Assembly (NCBI GenBank): GCA_026786065.1
Contig: JAJAYS010000367.1
Span: 1-13,976 of the forward strand
Reading direction: 5' to 3'
From: Polaromonas sp.
Lineage (GTDB): Bacteria > Pseudomonadota > Gammaproteobacteria > Burkholderiales > Burkholderiaceae_C
Length of the DNA stretch: 13,976 nucleotides
Shown here in pieces: positions 13,101 to 13,976 of the stretch. The notes below the pieces were generated by a model. That model saw only the letters and a list, made by a program, of their open reading frames with translations. It was not told the origin of the DNA and did not search any database. Within the stretch, counting starts at the first letter, position 1. Every line of letters begins with the position of its first letter. A program made the translations under genes and the position numbers.

Positions 13101-13955
13101 ATGCGAATTCCGGCCTACCTGCGGCTTTCCCGACACGGGATTTATTTCTTCCGCATCTGCATTCCGGTCCCTTTGCAGGATCGATGGCGCAGTGGTCGGG
13201 AGTTGAAGGTGTCGTTACGCACGCGGGATCAGCGGCTCGCACTGGGGCGCGCCCGGGGCCTGGCCATCGCCGCCCACAAACACTTCGGTTACGCTTTAGC
13301 CGATATGAGCGTCAAACCATTCGATCCCGATGACATGACGACTTGGCCTACCGAGGCCAGCAACATCCGGCGGTTCGAGAAGACCATCGAGACCGTGAAT
13401 TCGGCCGAAGGCGTAATCGAGAGGGTCAAGTACAAAGTCGACCCAACCTCACCTGCCGACATCGCTGCCGCGCGTGCCGATGAGGTCTTGCATCAAAAGC
13501 GACAGCGTCTCATGCGGCAGCCGAACTCTCCGGAGGCGCAGGCGTTTTTTGAAGCGGAGCGAGAAGAGCTGCGACGCAGTGTGATGGCGGATGCTCAGTT
13601 GGCCGAGGCGAGACGAAGTGCTGAACTGGCGGAACTGCAAGGCAAGATCAAGGCGGCAGGTCAACCGGCAGTCCGGCCACCGTTGGCACTGACGGCTGCG
13701 TCCGCGAGCGTTGAGCACCAGCTCAAGGCCTGGAGTGAAGCATTTTGCAGCGCCCCTGCAAGCGACTCGCGCGAGTCCAAAGCGGCTTTGCGTGAACTGC
13801 AAACCAGGCACGAAGGATTGCAGCGCGACCTGCGCCGAAAAGAGAGGGCGCTGGCGGAAGCGGCAGCCCTGCTGGTGCTTACCAAAAAAAGTTCCAGGCG
13901 CTGTTGGGGGACGAGGACTGATGAGCGATGCCCAACAACGCAAAGACCTGCTTGA
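13101..13955 (+). CDS. Truncated integrase fused to an IS orfA C-terminus (chimeric ORF)
   Basis: A 284-codon frame with GGAG seven bases before its ATG. Residues 1 to about 60 (AYLRLSRHGIYFFRICIPVP, then LKVSLRTRDQRLALGRARGLA) match the N-terminal domain I know as DUF6538, found at the front of tyrosine recombinases of genomic islands. A charged helical region follows to about 200. No catalytic Arg...HxxR...Tyr domain exists, so it cannot be an active recombinase. From about 207 on (QLKAWSEAF, then LQRDLRRKERALAEAAALLVL) the sequence looks like the C-terminal coiled coil of an IS3-type orfA. The last 23 residues (SSRRCWGTRT...) look frameshifted. The join is near 13715, inferred from motif change. 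It stands just behind tRNA-Asp, as island integrases do. Confidence 0.7.
   Translation: MRIPAYLRLSRHGIYFFRICIPVPLQDRWRSGRELKVSLRTRDQRLALGRARGLAIAAHKHFGYALADMSVKPFDPDDMTTWPTEASNIRRFEKTIETVNSAEGVIERVKYKVDPTSPADIAAARADEVLHQKRQRLMRQPNSPEAQAFFEAEREELRRSVMADAQLAEARRSAELAELQGKIKAAGQPAVRPPLALTAASASVEHQLKAWSEAFCSAPASDSRESKAALRELQTRHEGLQRDLRRKERALAEAAALLVLTKKSSRRCWGTRTDERCPTTQRPA
13884..13890 (+). other. A7 slippage tract at the end of orfA
   Basis: Seven A follow ACC and precede GTTCC. In the reading frame of the coiled coil the sequence goes on as AAA AAA AGT and loses orfA similarity. One extra A, or a -1 slip on the second AAA codon, would give KKKFQALLGDED and the normal stop. A +1 shift here would instead enter the orfB frame. 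Confidence 0.65.
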
Positions 13956-13976
13956 GCTGATTGAGCAGGCCTGCAC
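13921..13976 (+). CDS. Start of IS3-type orfB transposase (partial)
   Basis: ATG at 13921 opens MSDAQQRKDLLELIEQAC and continues past the window edge. The start overlaps the expected orfA stop by one base. The sequence resembles the start of orfB proteins that carry an N-terminal helical/HTH region before the DDE integrase core (for example LIEQA...GAR-type openings). Only 18 codons are visible, so the assignment depends mostly on the orfA remnant before it. Confidence 0.6.
   Translation, partial: MSDAQQRKDLLELIEQAC

Larger units (their letters stand above)
13715..13976 (+). mobile_element. 3' part of an IS3-type element: orfA remnant and orfB start (runs off the window)
   Basis: From about 13715 the coding content changes from integrase-like to transposase orfA-like. 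The expected orfA end, KFQALLGDED followed by TGA at 13919-13921, is present in the -1 frame, and its stop overlaps the orfB ATG as TGATG. That orfA/orfB arrangement is characteristic of IS3-family elements. The left end, with its terminal inverted repeat and the orfA N-terminus, is not seen between the integrase and this piece, so the element is truncated or recombined on the left. The left border is approximate. Confidence 0.6.

Noticed and set aside
13064..13333. 89-codon plus frame overlapping the integrase start
   Set aside because: No family motif. The overlapping frame at 13101 has a good ribosome binding site and integrase similarity.
13449..13976. 175-codon minus-strand frame at the right edge
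   Set aside because: It is antisense to the integrase/orfA frame, with no recognisable motif.

Overview
The window looks like chromosomal DNA of a betaproteobacterium of order Burkholderiales, most likely family Comamonadaceae (Polaromonas/Rhodoferax-like). This is inferred from the high GC content, the gene order folC - SPOR protein - cvpA - purF - metZ - gltX, and the gene families present. No database was searched.

Left part (1-5330). After the tail of an unidentified plus-strand gene (2-85) and a non-coding stretch holding an AT-rich imperfect stem-loop and a bidirectional terminator, five genes run on the minus strand. In transcription order they are a DUF5666 lipoprotein (4074-5330), a DUF6502 protein with helix-turn-helix character (3121-3990), a second DUF5666 lipoprotein paralogous to the first (1853-3082), an ArsC/Spx-type thioredoxin-fold protein (1336-1776), and a glycine-zipper envelope protein with a QP-rich tail (429-1259). 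The lipoprotein - cytosolic protein - lipoprotein sandwich is the least characterised protein module here. It has a 15-bp perfect hairpin after its first gene and an imperfect terminator after its third.

Middle part (5556-12445). From a divergent, palindrome-rich intergenic region, a plus-strand housekeeping cluster runs rightwards: folC (folate/polyglutamate synthesis), a SPOR-domain envelope protein, cvpA (membrane protein), purF (first step of purine synthesis), metZ (homocysteine synthesis from O-succinylhomoserine) and gltX (glutamyl-tRNA synthetase). metZ and gltX overlap by ATGA, and metZ has a strong ribosome binding site inside the end of purF.

Right part (12446-13976). A consensus TATAAT box precedes a three-gene tRNA operon, Ala(GGC) - Glu(TTC) - Asp(GTC), closed by a perfect intrinsic terminator. 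The spacer between tRNA-Glu and tRNA-Asp is highly structured. A 79-nt element can fold into an 8-bp closing stem around three hairpins, each capped by a GNRA tetraloop, giving a tRNA-sized cloverleaf-like four-way junction. I consider this the best candidate for something undescribed. Just beyond tRNA-Asp begins an apparent accessory region: the N-terminal part of a tyrosine-recombinase-type integrase whose catalytic half is replaced by the 3' end of an IS3-type orfA, followed by the start of orfB, which runs off the window. An A7 tract at the orfA end separates the observed frame from the expected one.
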